Counted from the stretch's first letter, positions 34,040 to 45,970 are shown. The stretch is 64,000 nucleotides of DNA from Aedes albopictus (GCF_035046485.1 NC_085138.1:325496129-325560128); one strand, 5' to 3'. Notes: generated from the letters alone by a model not told the origin. Program-made: numbers and translations.

Positions 34040-34740
34040 TTTTTTATTTATTTAAAGAGATTTTACCCTAAAAGGGCATTCATCTCTGATAATTTATTTC
34101 TTTTTTATAACTAGGTCACATTTTTTTAAGTACTCATTATTTCTCTCAATTGCACGCTTTCTATTGGTATAAGTATACCATTCTTCCCCTCATTTTTAAT
34201 TTGGATGTAGAAAGGGATATGATGATCTAATTCTTTGTGCACAACCCGAACTCCGTTTGGTGTCCCAGGAAAGAACTTCTTCCAAACTTCTCGTAATACA
34301 GATTTTACCTTGCCGTATTGTTTCATGTGCTCAGCTACTTCTGCGTTGGGCATCTCTGGCGGTAGATCGTGCACTCGAACGTTGATTGCTGTGTCCTCCA
34401 GGAAGACAGGAATAAGAAATTTTTTATTCTCGATCACAATGGCGTGCTTCAAATGATGCGTTGCGGCGAGATGTTGGGCCACCTCTAGATTACACAGCTC
34501 AATAAGAACATTCCTACGGATGTTATGTAGCTAAAGGGTTTTCACTGTTTTCATGTCCAACTTAATTTCGTTGATCAAGAACTTATGCATTTCTGCTACC
34601 TTAGGTCGGATTGGCAAAACGATAAAATCAACGACCAGCGTATTTTGTCGTGCGCCACCCATTGTTAGAATCACAATAGAACAGCACAGAGAGTAACTGC
34701 AAAAAGCAACCGTATAGATCGAGTGCTAGCTGACAACTGA
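34040..34740 (-). mobile_element. LINE ORF1-only retro-insert with poly(A)
   Basis: On the minus strand it has, in order, a short leader, an ORF1 remnant and a non-coding 3' segment ending in an A-run (plus-strand T-run at 34039-34049). No ORF2 sequence is present. AGAAATT occurs beside the poly(A) and just outside the 5' end near 34745, a possible 7-bp target duplication. This is the shape of a HAL1-like half-LINE or an internally deleted LINE copy. Confidence 0.65.
34126..34662 (-). pseudogene. Non-LTR retrotransposon ORF1 (gag-like RNA-binding) remnant
   Basis: Reading from the ATG at 34662-34660: about 43 codons, an in-frame TAG at 34533-34531, then an open stretch with VRVHDLPPEMPNAEVAEHMK, YGKVKSVLREVWKKFFPG and NGVRVVHKELDHHIPFYI. 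This spacing (DLPP, YG.V, W..FFPG.PNGVRVV, IPFYI) is what I recall from ORF1 proteins of mosquito Jockey-superfamily LINEs, which bind element RNA to form the RNP. No zinc-knuckle region follows, so the C-terminus is lost. The stop and missing C-terminus make it a pseudogene. Family assignment is from recall. Confidence 0.75.
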
Positions 34741-35125
34741 CCTGTAGAAATTATTTTAAAGAAACCCTGCAGAAACAATCCATAGGAATTCTTTAAAGAA
34801 CCCCTGAATAAAGGAAAAAAAAATAATTTTTGAAGGAATTTTTGAAATAATACTTGAAAAAACTGGAGAACCCTCTGCAGGTATGCATAGGAAAAAATCT
34901 TGAAAAAAATCCTTAAAATATGTCAAGGTATAGATGTAGTAGTTTCTGCAGGAATTGTAGAGAATATTTAATATAAGAAATTTTGAGAAAAAAAATCCTG
35001 AAAGAACAATTGGAAAAACCCCAGAGGAACTTCCCGAAACAATCACTTGAGAATTGTCCAAGGAAGTGTTTAAATGAATGCCTCAGAAAATCCATGAATA
35101 AATGGAGTAATACCTGAAGGAACTT
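34741..35125. repeat. Degenerate GGAATTCC-type repeats
   Basis: AT-richer version of the dispersed repeat (GAAGGAATTTTTGAAATAAT). It hosts the ORF1 insert on its left side. Confidence 0.6.
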
Positions 35126-35184
35126 CTTTAGATAGGGTTTTTGACCCCATTCCCAGCACTACAGGTAAACAAAATTGTTCAATA

Positions 35185-36094
35185 CAGGGTGTTCAATAAG
35201 TTCGGATACACCATATAACTTGAATTAATTTCACATCTGTTATTCAGATTTTCAAAGTAAATGTATTTAATGAAAGGTCATATAACACTGATCAAATGCA
35301 GCATATTGTTTTGAATAACGTCTTTATCTACTTTTTTTTGATAAGCCTTAGATGTATCCAATATTTGATAGCTCCAGCACGCTAGTATAATTTTCGAAAA
35401 GTTCCTCATGCTACAGAAGTCTAAAACGATGACTTTTGAGTTTACATCCCACTATACTAAATTAAAATAACTAAATTATGAGACAACAATTTTACACTGC
35501 TATTTCAGTGATTATTTGGCGATAAATTTGCAATTTTAGTCAAAATGTGCTTAAATCTATAAAAAAAAGGCATAAATACATTATATAAAGCCAATTTTGG
35601 TAAACATTTGCCATAATAGGGATATAATCAAGTTTTGGAAAAGATAATTATAGATTAAATTGAGATATAACGCAGCCTTGCTTTTTTACAAAACAAAAAT
35701 CATAAAAACAGTTACAGCGACAATTTTAGCAATTTTATAGATCAAGATAAAATGACTCCGTACTTCACCCAATCTGAATCTTATACATTATTTCGTATGG
35801 TCATAGTTGCTACCACGAATGCTGAGGACAACAACCTAATTTGATTCAACTTAACACCATTAATCAATAAAAACTAGTCAAAATGCCAAAGAAAGACGTG
35901 CGTGCCGGCTGAAAGGAACTTGAGACACATTTGCAATTATTACAAAAGGATAAAGAACAGTTTATTTCAAAACATATACTGTATTTTATCAGTATTATGT
36001 GAGCTTTCAATGAATACATTCACTTTGCAAATCTGAATTACAGATGGGAAATAAATTCAATTTTATTGTGTATCCGGACTTATTGAACACCGTG
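35185..36094. mobile_element. Mariner-type MITE (TA target), 910 bp, ~100-bp TIRs
   Basis: Starts CAGGGTGTTCAATAAGTTCG and ends with the inverted counterpart (CGGACTTATTGAACACCGTG). TA is present on both sides (35183-35184, 36095-36096). Arm similarity extends about 100 bp (TCTGTTATTCAGATTTTCAA against its mate). Non-coding interior. Confidence 0.9.
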
Positions 36095-36096
36095 TA

Positions 36097-36540
36097 CTTA
36101 ATCACATCGAAACGAGTGTTTTCGTCCACTTCTTCCATTTGAATCAGATACCTTATTGCGTGAACTTGTTGTTAACAGTGATTGTTGTGAAGATTTTCTG
36201 ACGGAAAGTTGATTTTGAACGAGTTTACTGCACCTAACTAGTCCAGCACCAATTCTCGGCACCAGTGCCGAACTTCCACCAAAATCAAATAGGGAATCAC
36301 TTCGGCACCCATTTTTGTGCTGACGAAGTGCACCTGCCTGCGTTTAAAAGTTGTTTTGAACAATTGTGCGGCTTCAGAGTGAATGTATAGCTTATTGACT
36401 GTGGATCTCGTTGCGGAAATGTTGCGGGAAATGATTACCTACGGAAGTGCGTTTGGAAAATATGCAGCAAGTGATATTTCTTATTTGTTTTGCTGCGAGG
36501 TGCGGAAATTGACGCTGCCCAAGTAACCCGAAACCCTATT
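36097..36540. other. Unassigned sequence
   Basis: Unique-looking, with the short inverted phrase CGGCACCAGTGCCG at about 36258-36271. No gene recognised. Confidence 0.35.
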
Positions 36541-37130
36541 CATGAAATAATTTCACAAAAAGTTCCTTGACAAGTTTCTGAGTTTCATAAGGAAACTCCT
36601 AGAGGAATCTCTTAAAGAATCTGCGATTTGCTGCATCTTTTGAAGAAACGTTTGGAGGAATTCCTGGAGAAACCCCTAGAGATATTCCTAGAAGATTTTT
36701 TTAGAATTTTCTTGAAAAAAAAATCGGAGAAATCCTTCAGAAAAACTTCTGGAAAAAATCTGGCAATATTTTTGGTGGAATTCCTTCAGAAATGTTTGAA
36801 GGATTATAAGCATACGTAGCTTCGTTGAAAGAATTGAATGTCTTAAGAAATCCCTGACGAAATTTCGGGTGAAATTTCTGAGGACCAGTTTTGAAACTTC
36901 GAATCTTTTAAGAAACTCCCGAAAATTCCTGGGGGAATTACTGAAAAAATCTCTTTATTTTTGGAGGGATACTAAGAGGAATGATTAGATGCATTCTTTC
37001 TAAAATGATTCTAAGAAACCCTTCGAGAATTTTCTTTCTGTAAACATTTTAGGAATTTTTTGATAAATCTTCAAAGAATCCCCTAAAGATGTCTGGAGGT
37101 AATCCTGTAGAAAAGCAAACTCCAGCAAGA
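36541..37130 (+). repeat. Degenerate GGAATTCC-type repeats
   Basis: GGAATTCCTGGAGAAACCCC and similar. The 63-codon open frame at 36628-36819 is repeat-derived. Confidence 0.7.
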
Positions 37131-40020
37131 ATGTCTATGGCCTGTTCGAACTTGCATCATTTAAAGGGTTGTTAGCAGATTCGTGTTTTGTACATTATAC
37201 ATTTTCAACGGGGTGATTTTTTTTAACAATCGTGGAGTGGAATATGAGATCTTCTTTCTGTACATCTCAAAAGGGATTGAAAACATATTATCCTTGTTTA
37301 TCATAGGATTCAGTGAAATTTAACTAGTTGGAACATGCAGAGAGCATTTTACTTTACAAAGGTATACAACTATTTCTTGTTTCTGTTAGTGAAACAAAAA
37401 CATAGAAATAAATCGTTTTGACGAGCCATGTACAACATCCGAAGTGCGATTTTCAATAAATGCGGTGAAATTGTTTGCTTTGCAGATCATGCAGACACTA
37501 AACAGTAGGTGAATCCAAACATAACAGGATTCACTAAGAAAGGAATGCTATGAAAAGCGGATTTGTTTTGGAGGTAAAGTATCATTCCCAATATGTACAT
37601 CAATATTTTAATGGTGATGTGAAAAGATTTAGATTATGCATACTTTACCACCATCTCCATACAGACATCCGACAAAAAAATGAATGAAGTTCATTAATTA
37701 TTCATCGAATATATCGCACGCCAAGTACCTAGTAGAGGGGATTCAAAATGTTCTTTAACAAGGATTTGTTTCAATTCGAATCCACCCACGCAGGATAAAC
37801 TGGACCAGATATTGAGCAGGCCTGAACCTGCAATTATAAGTTTCTTCTGGTTGCAATTTTTTGCATCTCTCCTCATTATTGATGGATGTTTTCAGTGACG
37901 GTTTTGTTCATTGTTATGCAGCTCCCGCTCTACACGGTGTAGGTATATGATGATGATTAAAGTTAGCCTCCAACAATGCTTCCAAAAGAGGCAAATGTCT
38001 TTCACGGTATGAATGATGATGAAACGAGCCCCCCTCTAGCCAACGTGAATATCATTTTTCTTTTGTTTGCGACAGGTCGCACTGAATGGTTGTCAACGGC
38101 AATCTAGAATGTCATATCACTTGAAGTGAGGCGTACGAGGCGTAGGTATAAGTTATTATACATTGTTTGTTAGATTTGCGTTGCCGTACAGAATGGCGAA
38201 AAGTTTTCAGATGTTCTCAAACAGAGCGTGACACTGATCGAATTTTTATTTAACTAGAATGAACGTTAAGCACAATCATTCATGTGATACTAAGAAAACT
38301 GCAAGACATGGTTTTTCCATCTGAAAATTGACCCTGCGAAGAAATAAAGCGAAAAACACCCTACTTCAGCCTTCCCCGAGCCAGACGACTCACACCCCAT
38401 CCTCAAAGGTCGAGAACCCCTGGGGCATATTCTATTATTCAATTTGCACAAATAAAAGTGTCATCAGAAATACTTGATTCCATTAAGACTGACTCCACGA
38501 AACAGCTCGTGAACGATAGCGGCGGTGGCGGCAAACATCAACCCCTTTCTTGGTCCTATTTCCCACATCACCGGAGCGGAACATCACTCAACAGCAGTGG
38601 AAAAATCATGCGGAGGCTGGGCCGATGAACGAACATAATTGTCAGCTCACAGCTGACAGGGGCACGAGGGAATGTGGGGTGCGACCAACCGACCAACCGA
38701 CCCTTATCAAGCAATTTAGATCGAACCATCAGCAGACACGGTTGTTGGCAATGCGGGTGAAAAAGGTCAGCCCAAATCAGCCGGAGAAGGTAAGAAGGGG
38801 ACTGCTTTGGGGGGGGAGTGAGAACAATAACGTTTCCTTTAAATTTTGCAAGAACGGAGGGGGAGCGTCTGTCCAGGCGTGAAACTGTAGAGCGAAGGCT
38901 TTCAGTGCCCCCCCCCTCTTCCCCCATCCATGGTTCTTGTTCGGGTGTGAGATGAAACGTGATCTTGACAAAAAAAATCTTCCACGAGCAACACGTTGTG
39001 TTACTGCTGCTGCGGCTCCTGCTGATAATGGGTAGTCGGATGGAAGCAGAATATTCTGAATTGGTAATTACCTTGGAACGGACGTGAATGAGTCGGTTTT
39101 TGTTCACCTTGGAATTAATTTTGCATGACATAATTTTGGATGAGAAACTGGAGAATTCACATAAATGTTGATAATACGAAGTTTAATGTCTTAATTATAC
39201 TGTGACAAAGGATATTTTTAGAATTTTCTTGACATATGAAACAGATTTCATCCATTTTAATTGAAAATTCTCTATGCAAGCCAGTTTTAAAATTAACATT
39301 TCATGGCGTGCACCAAAGCCAAATCGTGGCTTTAAAGTGAAACTTCTTGATTCTGATTACACAATATTTGGCCGGGATTCTGCTAAACCGAACTAAGCGC
39401 CAAAAAGTTTATTCCGAGATATTGAGCTTAAAGTTCCACCACTCACAAATAAACAACAGTGCAAGTGAAGATTATTTGAAACTTTTCCGCACACATGTAA
39501 CTTACAAGCCTTCATTAACCATCAGAGATAAAGAATACATGTCAATTATTTGAAATCATTCATATAATAACATTTTATTTCTCGCTACTTTGCACTCAGT
39601 TCACTCTGGCTGATCAAAAACAGTAGAATATGGTTTATAGTTCAGTTTGGCTGAATGTGTTTTTTTATTTCAGATATGTAAAAGCAGTTGGATTGTGAAA
39701 AAAAAAAAATCTCGATTTTTCATCGTCTATCACAATCCTTTACATGAATCAGAGAAGACACGTATAGTATGGTAGCACGGAGGTCTCAAAATAGTTTGAA
39801 ATATGAACGGCGGAAGCCCACCCAGCTCAGCCCTTCCCACCCATGCTTTTTCCATAAGCGTTGCATTTCCAAGCACAAAGCAAGTGTGATTATGTCAAAT
39901 GATATCCTTGCGTGTCCTGAGGTCCTGAGATGTGAAAATGGAGCAATTTGTGTACTTCCAACTTATGCTGATCGAAGAAAACCATGAAAATGTTCTGCCA
40001 AAGTGCACTAAGTACAAAAA
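37131..40020. other. Unassigned, partly unique sequence
   Basis: 2.9 kb with no recognised gene. 38340-39150 is more GC-rich and contains G- and C-homopolymer runs (38810-38817, 38908-38916). The 187-codon minus-strand open frame at 38568-39131 shows no known motif and is opposed by another open frame, so it is not called. The rest is AT-rich. Confidence 0.35.
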
Positions 40021-40024
40021 AATT

Positions 40025-40120
40025 TCCAAAATATGAAAGAGATTCGAACTTGGATCATTTGAATGATAACCAACCGCGTTACCCCTAGGTCATTTTACCT
40101 AGCTGAAGGTCAGCCGTTAA
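40025..40120 (-). mobile_element. tRNA-like SINE head
   Basis: The minus strand shows GACCTAGGGGTAACGCGGTT (A-box-like) and AAGTTCGAATCTC (B-box-like) at tRNA spacing, followed by T/A-rich sequence. No second copy is visible here, so the family is uncertain. Confidence 0.5.
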
Positions 40121-41362
40121 GTCTAAAACAAGTTCTAAACACTCTTCTCAAGGATGGTTTTCATGAAAACGCCATTTTTCCGTCAGCCAAAGCGAACCAA
40201 GTGTTTGATTTTTTTTCAAGCTTTATTTTTCTAATTATCCTTGTTGTTCAATGACGGCTCCTGTGTTAAATTATCAGTATGAGGTGTATCGACATAACGC
40301 AGGTATTCAAAACCAGTTGGTTTTTGTATTGTTGAGAATAAATTGATACTTAAATGCAGTGGACTTGGTTCGGTCTGGCTGAATGTGATTTGGAAAAATA
40401 GCGATCAGCGCCATCGGAACATAATTGGATCTTCCAACACCCTAGAAATACGGGTGATATAAGGCGTTTTGTTTTGTTTTTTTTTAGTCCCATACCATTT
40501 TTGACGACTTTAGGCCCCTTGAGGGACCACTTAGCCTTGAGATACGGACTTCAAATTTTGACACGATCATTTCTTAGCTAAAACGATCATTTTCCACTAA
40601 CGAACTTATAACATTTCCATTTTTTGCAAAATAAGGGACGACCTAGTATACAGGTTGATTTGAAGATTTTTTTCAGAATTTAATTCTAATTAGGAATTTG
40701 GAAAAGTTTAGTTATTTATGCTATGTAACAATCACAAAATGGTAAACTCCTAAAAGTCCTTCAAGTGAAATTTATGCTGCAAATCTTAGTTTTTGAAATT
40801 ATTTTGGAAGAAATTTGAAACACAATCTGCAAGAAGTTCTGTAGATTTGTAATGGGATTCCACAGATTTTAATTCAAAGCCAGATTTCAATAATCAAGTT
40901 GCTTTTATCTAGGGACGAATTTTCAATAGTGTTTGAAAAGCATTGTCAAAAAAGTTGGTAAACAGTCAAAGGTATTTCCAGCTCAGGTTATTAGGTAGAA
41001 GACTTCTGAAGAAAATCTGCCTGTCTGCCTCAAACAATTAATGTTTTAATTTTCTAAAAAAAATTCATCGAGGTGCATAAATTAAAGGTTGCAATAAATT
41101 TCGTGGAAAAAAATAGTTCATTAATTATTTTTTCTATTTTTCCTCTTTTGAAAAACTAGGAAAACCCAAGGATTTTTTGTGTGAGTAGACACCCTTAAGC
41201 TACGATTTACGCGACCTGGAATTTTTAGTTGGTAGTCTGGAAAGTTAGGGAAAGTCATGCCCATGGAGGAAAGAAAAGTGGAGTAACTCGGGGCTTTTTT
41301 TATACAGTAGTATGAAGTCATCACGAAATTAAATAAAAATTTACCATTGAGATCATTTTTTT
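40121..41362. other. Unassigned AT-rich sequence
   Basis: No gene or mobile element boundary recognised. Confidence 0.35.
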
Positions 41363-41437
41363 ATCTGTATTAACGAGATGTTTAGCCCTAGGCTAGTTCA
41401 TCTCGAGACCCACGCTTTTCTTTTCTTCCGAAGGAAT
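41363..41437 (-). mobile_element. SINE family A, 3' fragment
   Basis: TTATCTGTATTAACGAGATG, then CTAGGCTAGTTCATCTCGAG, is the reverse complement of the 3' part of the 6.5-kb copy. It is cut off next to the following SINE. Confidence 0.85.
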
Positions 41438-41449
41438 AACTCTTGTGCC

Positions 41450-41873
41450 GGGGCCCGTGGCGTAGTGGCTACACGTTTGCTTCATAAGCAGATGGTCATG
41501 GGTTCGTTCCCAGCCCCGGCACTTTCGTCAGTTGCTCTTTCCCCCTGAGAGCAGCTGACACTCTTCTGAGCCCATGGTTCAAATGAACCCGGATACTTGG
41601 ACATCGGCGAACGGCAACCCATAATGGACCCTCAATCAGACTGGAAACAGGAACAACCACCAGCCACACATCAACATCCTCATGCTCATCATTCTACCAT
41701 GATAGGATAGAAAGTGAAAGCAGCGCAATGGCAGCCAGTTCGATGTAGTACAATTAGAAATAGAATACAAAGTGTATGTACAGCTTCCAATTGGAATCGC
41801 TCACGTAGTACCCTAGTGGACAATAGAGCTGTAAATTAGGTTAAGTGATTGAAGAATAAAAAAGATTCATTGT
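41450..41873 (+). mobile_element. tRNA(Met)-like SINE (family D), first copy
   Basis: The head GCCGGGGCCCGTGGCGTAGT is followed by an anticodon-loop-like TTCATAA (CAT) and B-box GGGTTCGTTCCCAG. A ~350-bp body ends TTAGGTTAAGTGATTGAAGA and an A-rich tail. A second copy in the same orientation lies about 790 bp downstream. Confidence 0.88.
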
Positions 41874-42238
41874 TGGTTATCGGCACAGTTCCTATTGACT
41901 ATTGTAATTAGATGAAAAATCATGAATTTTGAGCAGTCGAACGGTAAAGTTACAAGAAATTATTGAAGTGTCCCCTAAAGGTCCCTACCGGAAACGGTTC
42001 TGGCCTGCTACTGACCGGAACAGCAACTTAGTGATTCACTCACTATGTGGTGTAAATATTATGAGCTACTAGTATAACCCGTGATCTGGGCCACTTAGGA
42101 GTATACTGTCTTCGATAAAGTTGTTCAGAAGAATGAAAGATTTCATCTAGAACACAATTTTGTTTGAAAATTGTTGACTACCTAGTGTTCTTATGCCTCG
42201 TACTCTGGATCACTCAAAAGAATACTGCCTTCTTTGTT
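41874..42238. repeat. TCTGGATCACTnAGAAGAATACTGTCTTC repeat region (part 1)
   Basis: Diverged phrases CACTCACTAYGTGG and GGATCACT...AATACTG recur here and at 42649-42950, giving a loose tandem structure into which the second family D SINE inserted. Confidence 0.55.
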
Positions 42239-42648
42239 GGGGGCCGTGGCGTAGTGGTCACACGTTCACTTATAGTTCGATTCCAGCCTCGGCACTTTCG
42301 TCAGTTGCTCTTCCCCTTGAGAGCAGCTGACACCTGACCCTCTTCTGAGCCCATGACTCAAACGGACCCGGAAACTTGGCTAACGGGAACTCATAATGGA
42401 TCCCGAATTGGACTGGAAAAGAACAATAGCCAAACATCAACTTCCTCGTGCTCATCATTCTACCATGGACAGGGTAGAAAAGTGATAGCAGCGCAAAAGC
42501 ATGCAGTTCGATATAGTAGAATTAGAATAGAACACATTTAGGCGCTGTAGAAAAGCTTAAGTGCAGCTGCCAATTGGAATCGCTCACGCAATGCCCTAGT
42601 GGACAAAAGAGCTGTAAATTAGGTTAAGTGGTTGAAGAATAAAAATAC
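42239..42648 (+). mobile_element. tRNA(Met)-like SINE (family D), second copy
   Basis: Matches the 41.45-kb copy from GGCCGTGGCGTAGTGGTCAC to TTAGGTTAAGTGGTTGAAGA. It lacks about 20 bases of the anticodon stem region (deletion after CACGTTCACT), so the tRNA head is broken. Confidence 0.85.
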
Positions 42649-43079
42649 TGTCTTCTGCAATGCTGCTCAAAAAAAAAGGCATCACATAGAAAACGAGTTA
42701 GTTCGAAACTCACTCACTACGTGGCGCTAGTGTTCTTAGAAGCTATCAGTTTGGTCTAAGCGTCATATATCTCGCATTCTGGATCACCAAGAAGAATACT
42801 TTTTTTTTTTAATCACTCACTACGTGGCGCTCGCAGTTTGGTATATGTTAAGCATATCTCACGTTCTGGATCACTAAGAAGGATACTGTTTTCGGTGAAG
42901 TTGCTAAAAAGATTGGAAATTTTCATTTAGAATTATGAGCCATTTAGGTACAATTTTTGAAAAAAAAATGAAAAAAAAAAAAATGATTTCACATAGAAAA
43001 CAATTTATGTCACTGGAATTTAAGTTTTGGACCATACTGGCTTGAGTTTAGTTGTTCAAAAGAATAAAAATTTTCAAAT
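42649..43079. repeat. CACTACGTGGCGCT repeat region (part 2)
   Basis: Two more phrases of CACTCACTACGTGGCGCT followed by TCTGGATCACnAAGAAG and TACTGTTTTCGGTGAAGTTG. Related to 41874-42238. Confidence 0.55.
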
Positions 43080-44110
43080 TGTGTGTGAGAGTTCCTATGA
43101 AGATTTCTCAGATATTTTTTTTTTAATTCTTCAGGCAACTATTTTAGAATTTATTTGGAATTCGTTGAGCAATACTTTCCGGAATTTTCTCAGCATTTTT
43201 TTCGGATCTCATGTGACAATTTAGACTCCTTAATTCCTATGTTAATTTCTTCGGCAATTCTATGCAAAATCAGTACTGTCGAATTCGTTTTTGAACCTGG
43301 GTTGGAACTGGATTGGCGGAAAATGTGTAATCAAACAAACGTCAAACAAACTCAAACAAACTTTAGTACAAGCGAAACCGAAGTCGGGTTGGGGTTGAAA
43401 CTGTGATCTCATCCAGTTCCAACCCAGGTTGGAACTGAATCAAAAACGAAAACGACATATATGTGTAGCGGATAAGATTATGTATATTGTAAAAAGACTC
43501 GACAAAACCGCAGGTAGCAAGAAAAAAAGGTTCTCCTTTACGCTACTGGAAATAAACAAACAAACAAACAATTCGTTCTACGGAAGTCATTAGCCAATTC
43601 CTTTAACTTTGTATATTTCTCGGCATTGAGAATTCCTTCAACAATGCCTATAGCTTTATGGATTCCTACGGCAATTCATTTGAGATTTTCTTTACCAACT
43701 TCTCGAGAAAAAAAAATTGGCAATTCCTTTGAAAATTTTTCCAGCCGTTTCCTTGGACTTTATTTCAATAATTCTCTTTGAGAAATTTCATTCGGCATTT
43801 CATCTGAGTATTTGTTCAGCAATTATTTTGGAAAATCATTTGGTATTTTTCGAGAATTCATCTGAAATTTTATGTATGATTTCTTTCGGCATTTTGTTAA
43901 GCAATTCCTTCAGTACTATCTTCGGGAGCTCCGGAAATTTATTTTTCATTTCTTCTGCAGTTCTTTCGACAAGTTCATTGAGAATTTCTCTGGCAGTCGT
44001 TGGAATTTCTTCCGGCAATTCTTAAGGGAATTTCTTCAACAACTACTTTTGAAATTGTATCGGAAATACTACTAAAAATAGATCCGTCAATTGTTTTAAG
44101 ATTATTTATG
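43080..44110 (-). repeat. Degenerate GGCAATTCCTT-type repeats
   Basis: Sub-variant of the dispersed simple repeat built on TTCGGCAATTCCTTTGG. The orientation is opposite to that after about 45560. Open frames (for example 43717-44025) are repeat-derived. Confidence 0.7.
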
Positions 44111-44114
44111 TCAG

Positions 44115-44234
44115 TTATGTTGGGAGGTATGGCGTTCAGTCTTTGGAAGAATAACTCAAAAACAAATTCTTAGGCTTAAGAATTCATTTTTGAGTTATTC
44201 CTCCAAAGACTGAACGCCATACCTCCCAACATAA
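44115..44234. mobile_element. 120-bp hairpin MITE
   Basis: Arms TTATGTTGGGAGGTATGGCG... and its complement, nearly perfect over about 55 bp with a short loop near 44170-44180. Inserted in the GGCAATTCC repeat. Confidence 0.85.
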
Positions 44235-44452
44235 TCGCCAACAGTCGAAATTCGAAGCATGTCAGTTATTTCTTTGTGAATTCCTTCAGCACTGCCTTCG
44301 GAAACTTATTCGGTATTCTTTTTCTATGAAATTTCTTCGACAAAAGTTTTAGATACATCTTCGGCAATTCCTTCTGGATTCCTTTTGGTGCTTTTGTGGA
44401 AATTGCTTTGGATATCACAAAGAAAATTCCGTTGAGATGCCTCCAAATATAT

Positions 44453-44711
44453 TTCTCGCGCTCAGAATCATACGAGCGTATCTACAATGATCGATTTCTC
44501 TTCATCTATTTTCTCTTCGGTTAATAACTTGGCCAGCACATCATTTTCGATTGTTTTTGTTGTTTTGGATGCTAATCCTAGTCATCCTATACTGAAACAA
44601 ACCGAGAGATCATCCGAATATTGTTCGTATTTCCCGAAATAATCCAAAGAGAAAATCGATGAAGAGAAATCGATCATTGTAGATACGCCTGTATGATACT
44701 AAACGCGAGAT
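44453..44711. mobile_element. 259-bp MITE with GCGTATCTACAATGATCGAT TIRs
   Basis: Outer ends TCTCGCG and CGCGAGA. Inverted arms include GCGTATCTACAATGATCGAT followed by TTCTCTTCATC. About 55 bp of TIR with small differences. Non-coding. Confidence 0.82.
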
Positions 44712-44903
44712 TTGAATGATATTTTGTTCATTATTTGTCAACATTTTTTTGGGAATTTCTCTGGCAGTTACCTTTGCCCCTCAATTTCTTGAGGTTTGTG
44801 CTAACGTAAGAACCTCGGCACTACACAAAACACGCGGCGCGAGACAGGACACAACACTTATAGTTCTTACAAACAATTAAAAGGGTTTTAATTTACCTTT
44901 TAA

Positions 44904-44943
44904 GTCGACCGGTTTCGGGCTCGACGTTGCCCATCTACAGGAC
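44904..44943 (-). ncRNA. Hammerhead-like ribozyme motif in the PLE (probably inactive)
   Basis: Minus strand, in order: GTC (stem I), CTGTAGA (core; canonical CTGANGA), one extra T, GGGC (stem II), 8-base loop, GCCC, GAAA, palindromic ACCGGT as stem III, C at the cleavage position, GAC (stem I return). The layout is that of PLE hammerheads. The core A6 is replaced by U, which should impair cleavage. Confidence 0.72.
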
Positions 44944-45018
44944 GATGTCCGACTGATTACGTTAGGCACTAATACAATCGTACTGCGTACAGTACTCGTC
45001 GACGAAAATGCTGTTGTT

Positions 45019-45292
45019 TTACTGAATTCTCAGCTTTGTCAGGTTGAAGAGGGGTGACTGTATCGGGGCATCGTCTTCATTCATGAGAGGACGATTCGCT
45101 GTGGCAATGTACATGGACTCCCATGCGTTTAACTGGGTGGATTTTCTAACATTCTTCACCAGCTTAGCATTTTCCCAATCCACAGCATGGTCCAAATGAG
45201 TAGTGTGTACTGCCACGCTTGATTCATTGGTCCGCTTGTTTTCGACCGCGTGTTTATGTTCACGAAGACCCTTTTAATTGTTTGTAAGAACT
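45019..45292 (-). pseudogene. Penelope-like GIY-YIG endonuclease, C-terminal fragment
   Basis: The minus-strand frame starts at GLREHKHAVENKRTNESSVA, followed by VHTTHLDHAVDWENAKLV and NAWESMYIATANRP, and ends with a stop after KLRIQ. The R.EHK..., VHT..L.H..DW.NAK and W.S..I order fits the second half of PLE GIY-YIG domains, where a conserved Glu (WES) contributes to catalysis. In an intact PLE this domain follows the reverse transcriptase and nicks the target. Here the catalytic GIY/YIG end is missing, so the fragment is inert; the surviving frame has no internal stop, which suggests a fairly recent insertion. Confidence 0.82.
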
Positions 45293-45339
45293 ATAAGTGT
45301 TGTGTTCTGTCTCGCGCCGCGTGTTTTGTGTAGTTACCT

Positions 45340-45970
45340 TTGCTGCTGGAAATATCTTCGTTTATTCCTTTGAGATTTTCTTCGGCCATTACATTGTAAT
45401 TATTTTCTTTTAGATTTTTTTATGCGCAAAAGAATATCTGATAGAACTTTTCCGGCAATTAACTATGATTCTGGTTTTTTTTCAATAATACTTTTAGGAT
45501 TTCCTTTGGCTATTCTATTGTTAATTCTTTAGGTAATTCTTTTGGAATTTTTTAAATACGCATAAAAATATCTGATGGAATTTCCAAAGTAATAACAGAA
45601 GATATTTCAAAAGGAATTGCTAAATGTATTTTCGAAAGAATTACCAGCGAAACTTCCAAAAACTACTACAGAAATTTACAAAGGAGTTAACAAAGGGATT
45701 TTCAAAGTATGCCGAAAGAAATTCCAACTAAATTAGCGAACAAATACCAAAGTAATTGCCATAGGAATTATGAAAGAGATAACTGATAAAAGTTTTATGA
45801 AAATCGCTGAAAAAATCCTAGAAAAAATCATATGAATTGCCTTATGAATTCCTAAAGTAATTATCAAAAGAATGTCCAAAGAAAATGCCGTAGACATTTA
45901 CAAAAAAATGATTATATAAATAAAAATCTCAAAATAATTACCAAGGAAATTTCCAAAAGAGTTACACAAA
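45340..45970. repeat. Degenerate GGCAATTCC repeats, orientation switch near 45550
   Basis: Before about 45550 the block reads TTCTTTAGGTAATTCTTTTGG-like (18 bases shown at most in one run). After about 45560 it reads AAAGGAATTGC/GAAATTCC-like. A direct pair ATGCGCAAAAGAATATCTGA (45422) and ACGCATAAAAATATCTGA (45557) spans the switch. Confidence 0.6.

Larger units (their letters stand above)
44778..45331 (-). mobile_element. 5'-truncated Penelope-like element with 12-bp target duplication
   Basis: AGTTACCTTTGC occurs at 44766-44777 and 45332-45343. The minus strand encodes the end of a GIY-YIG endonuclease, then a hammerhead-like motif, then the 3' end. A 65-bp segment occurs at both sides in inverted orientation (44821-44885 and 45269-45333, one mismatch), as known for terminal repeats of PLEs. 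All reverse transcriptase sequence is missing. Confidence 0.85.

Noticed and set aside
38568..39131. 187-codon minus-strand open frame as a gene
   Set aside because: No recognisable domain, low-complexity runs, overlapping open frame on the other strand and no splice or start support.
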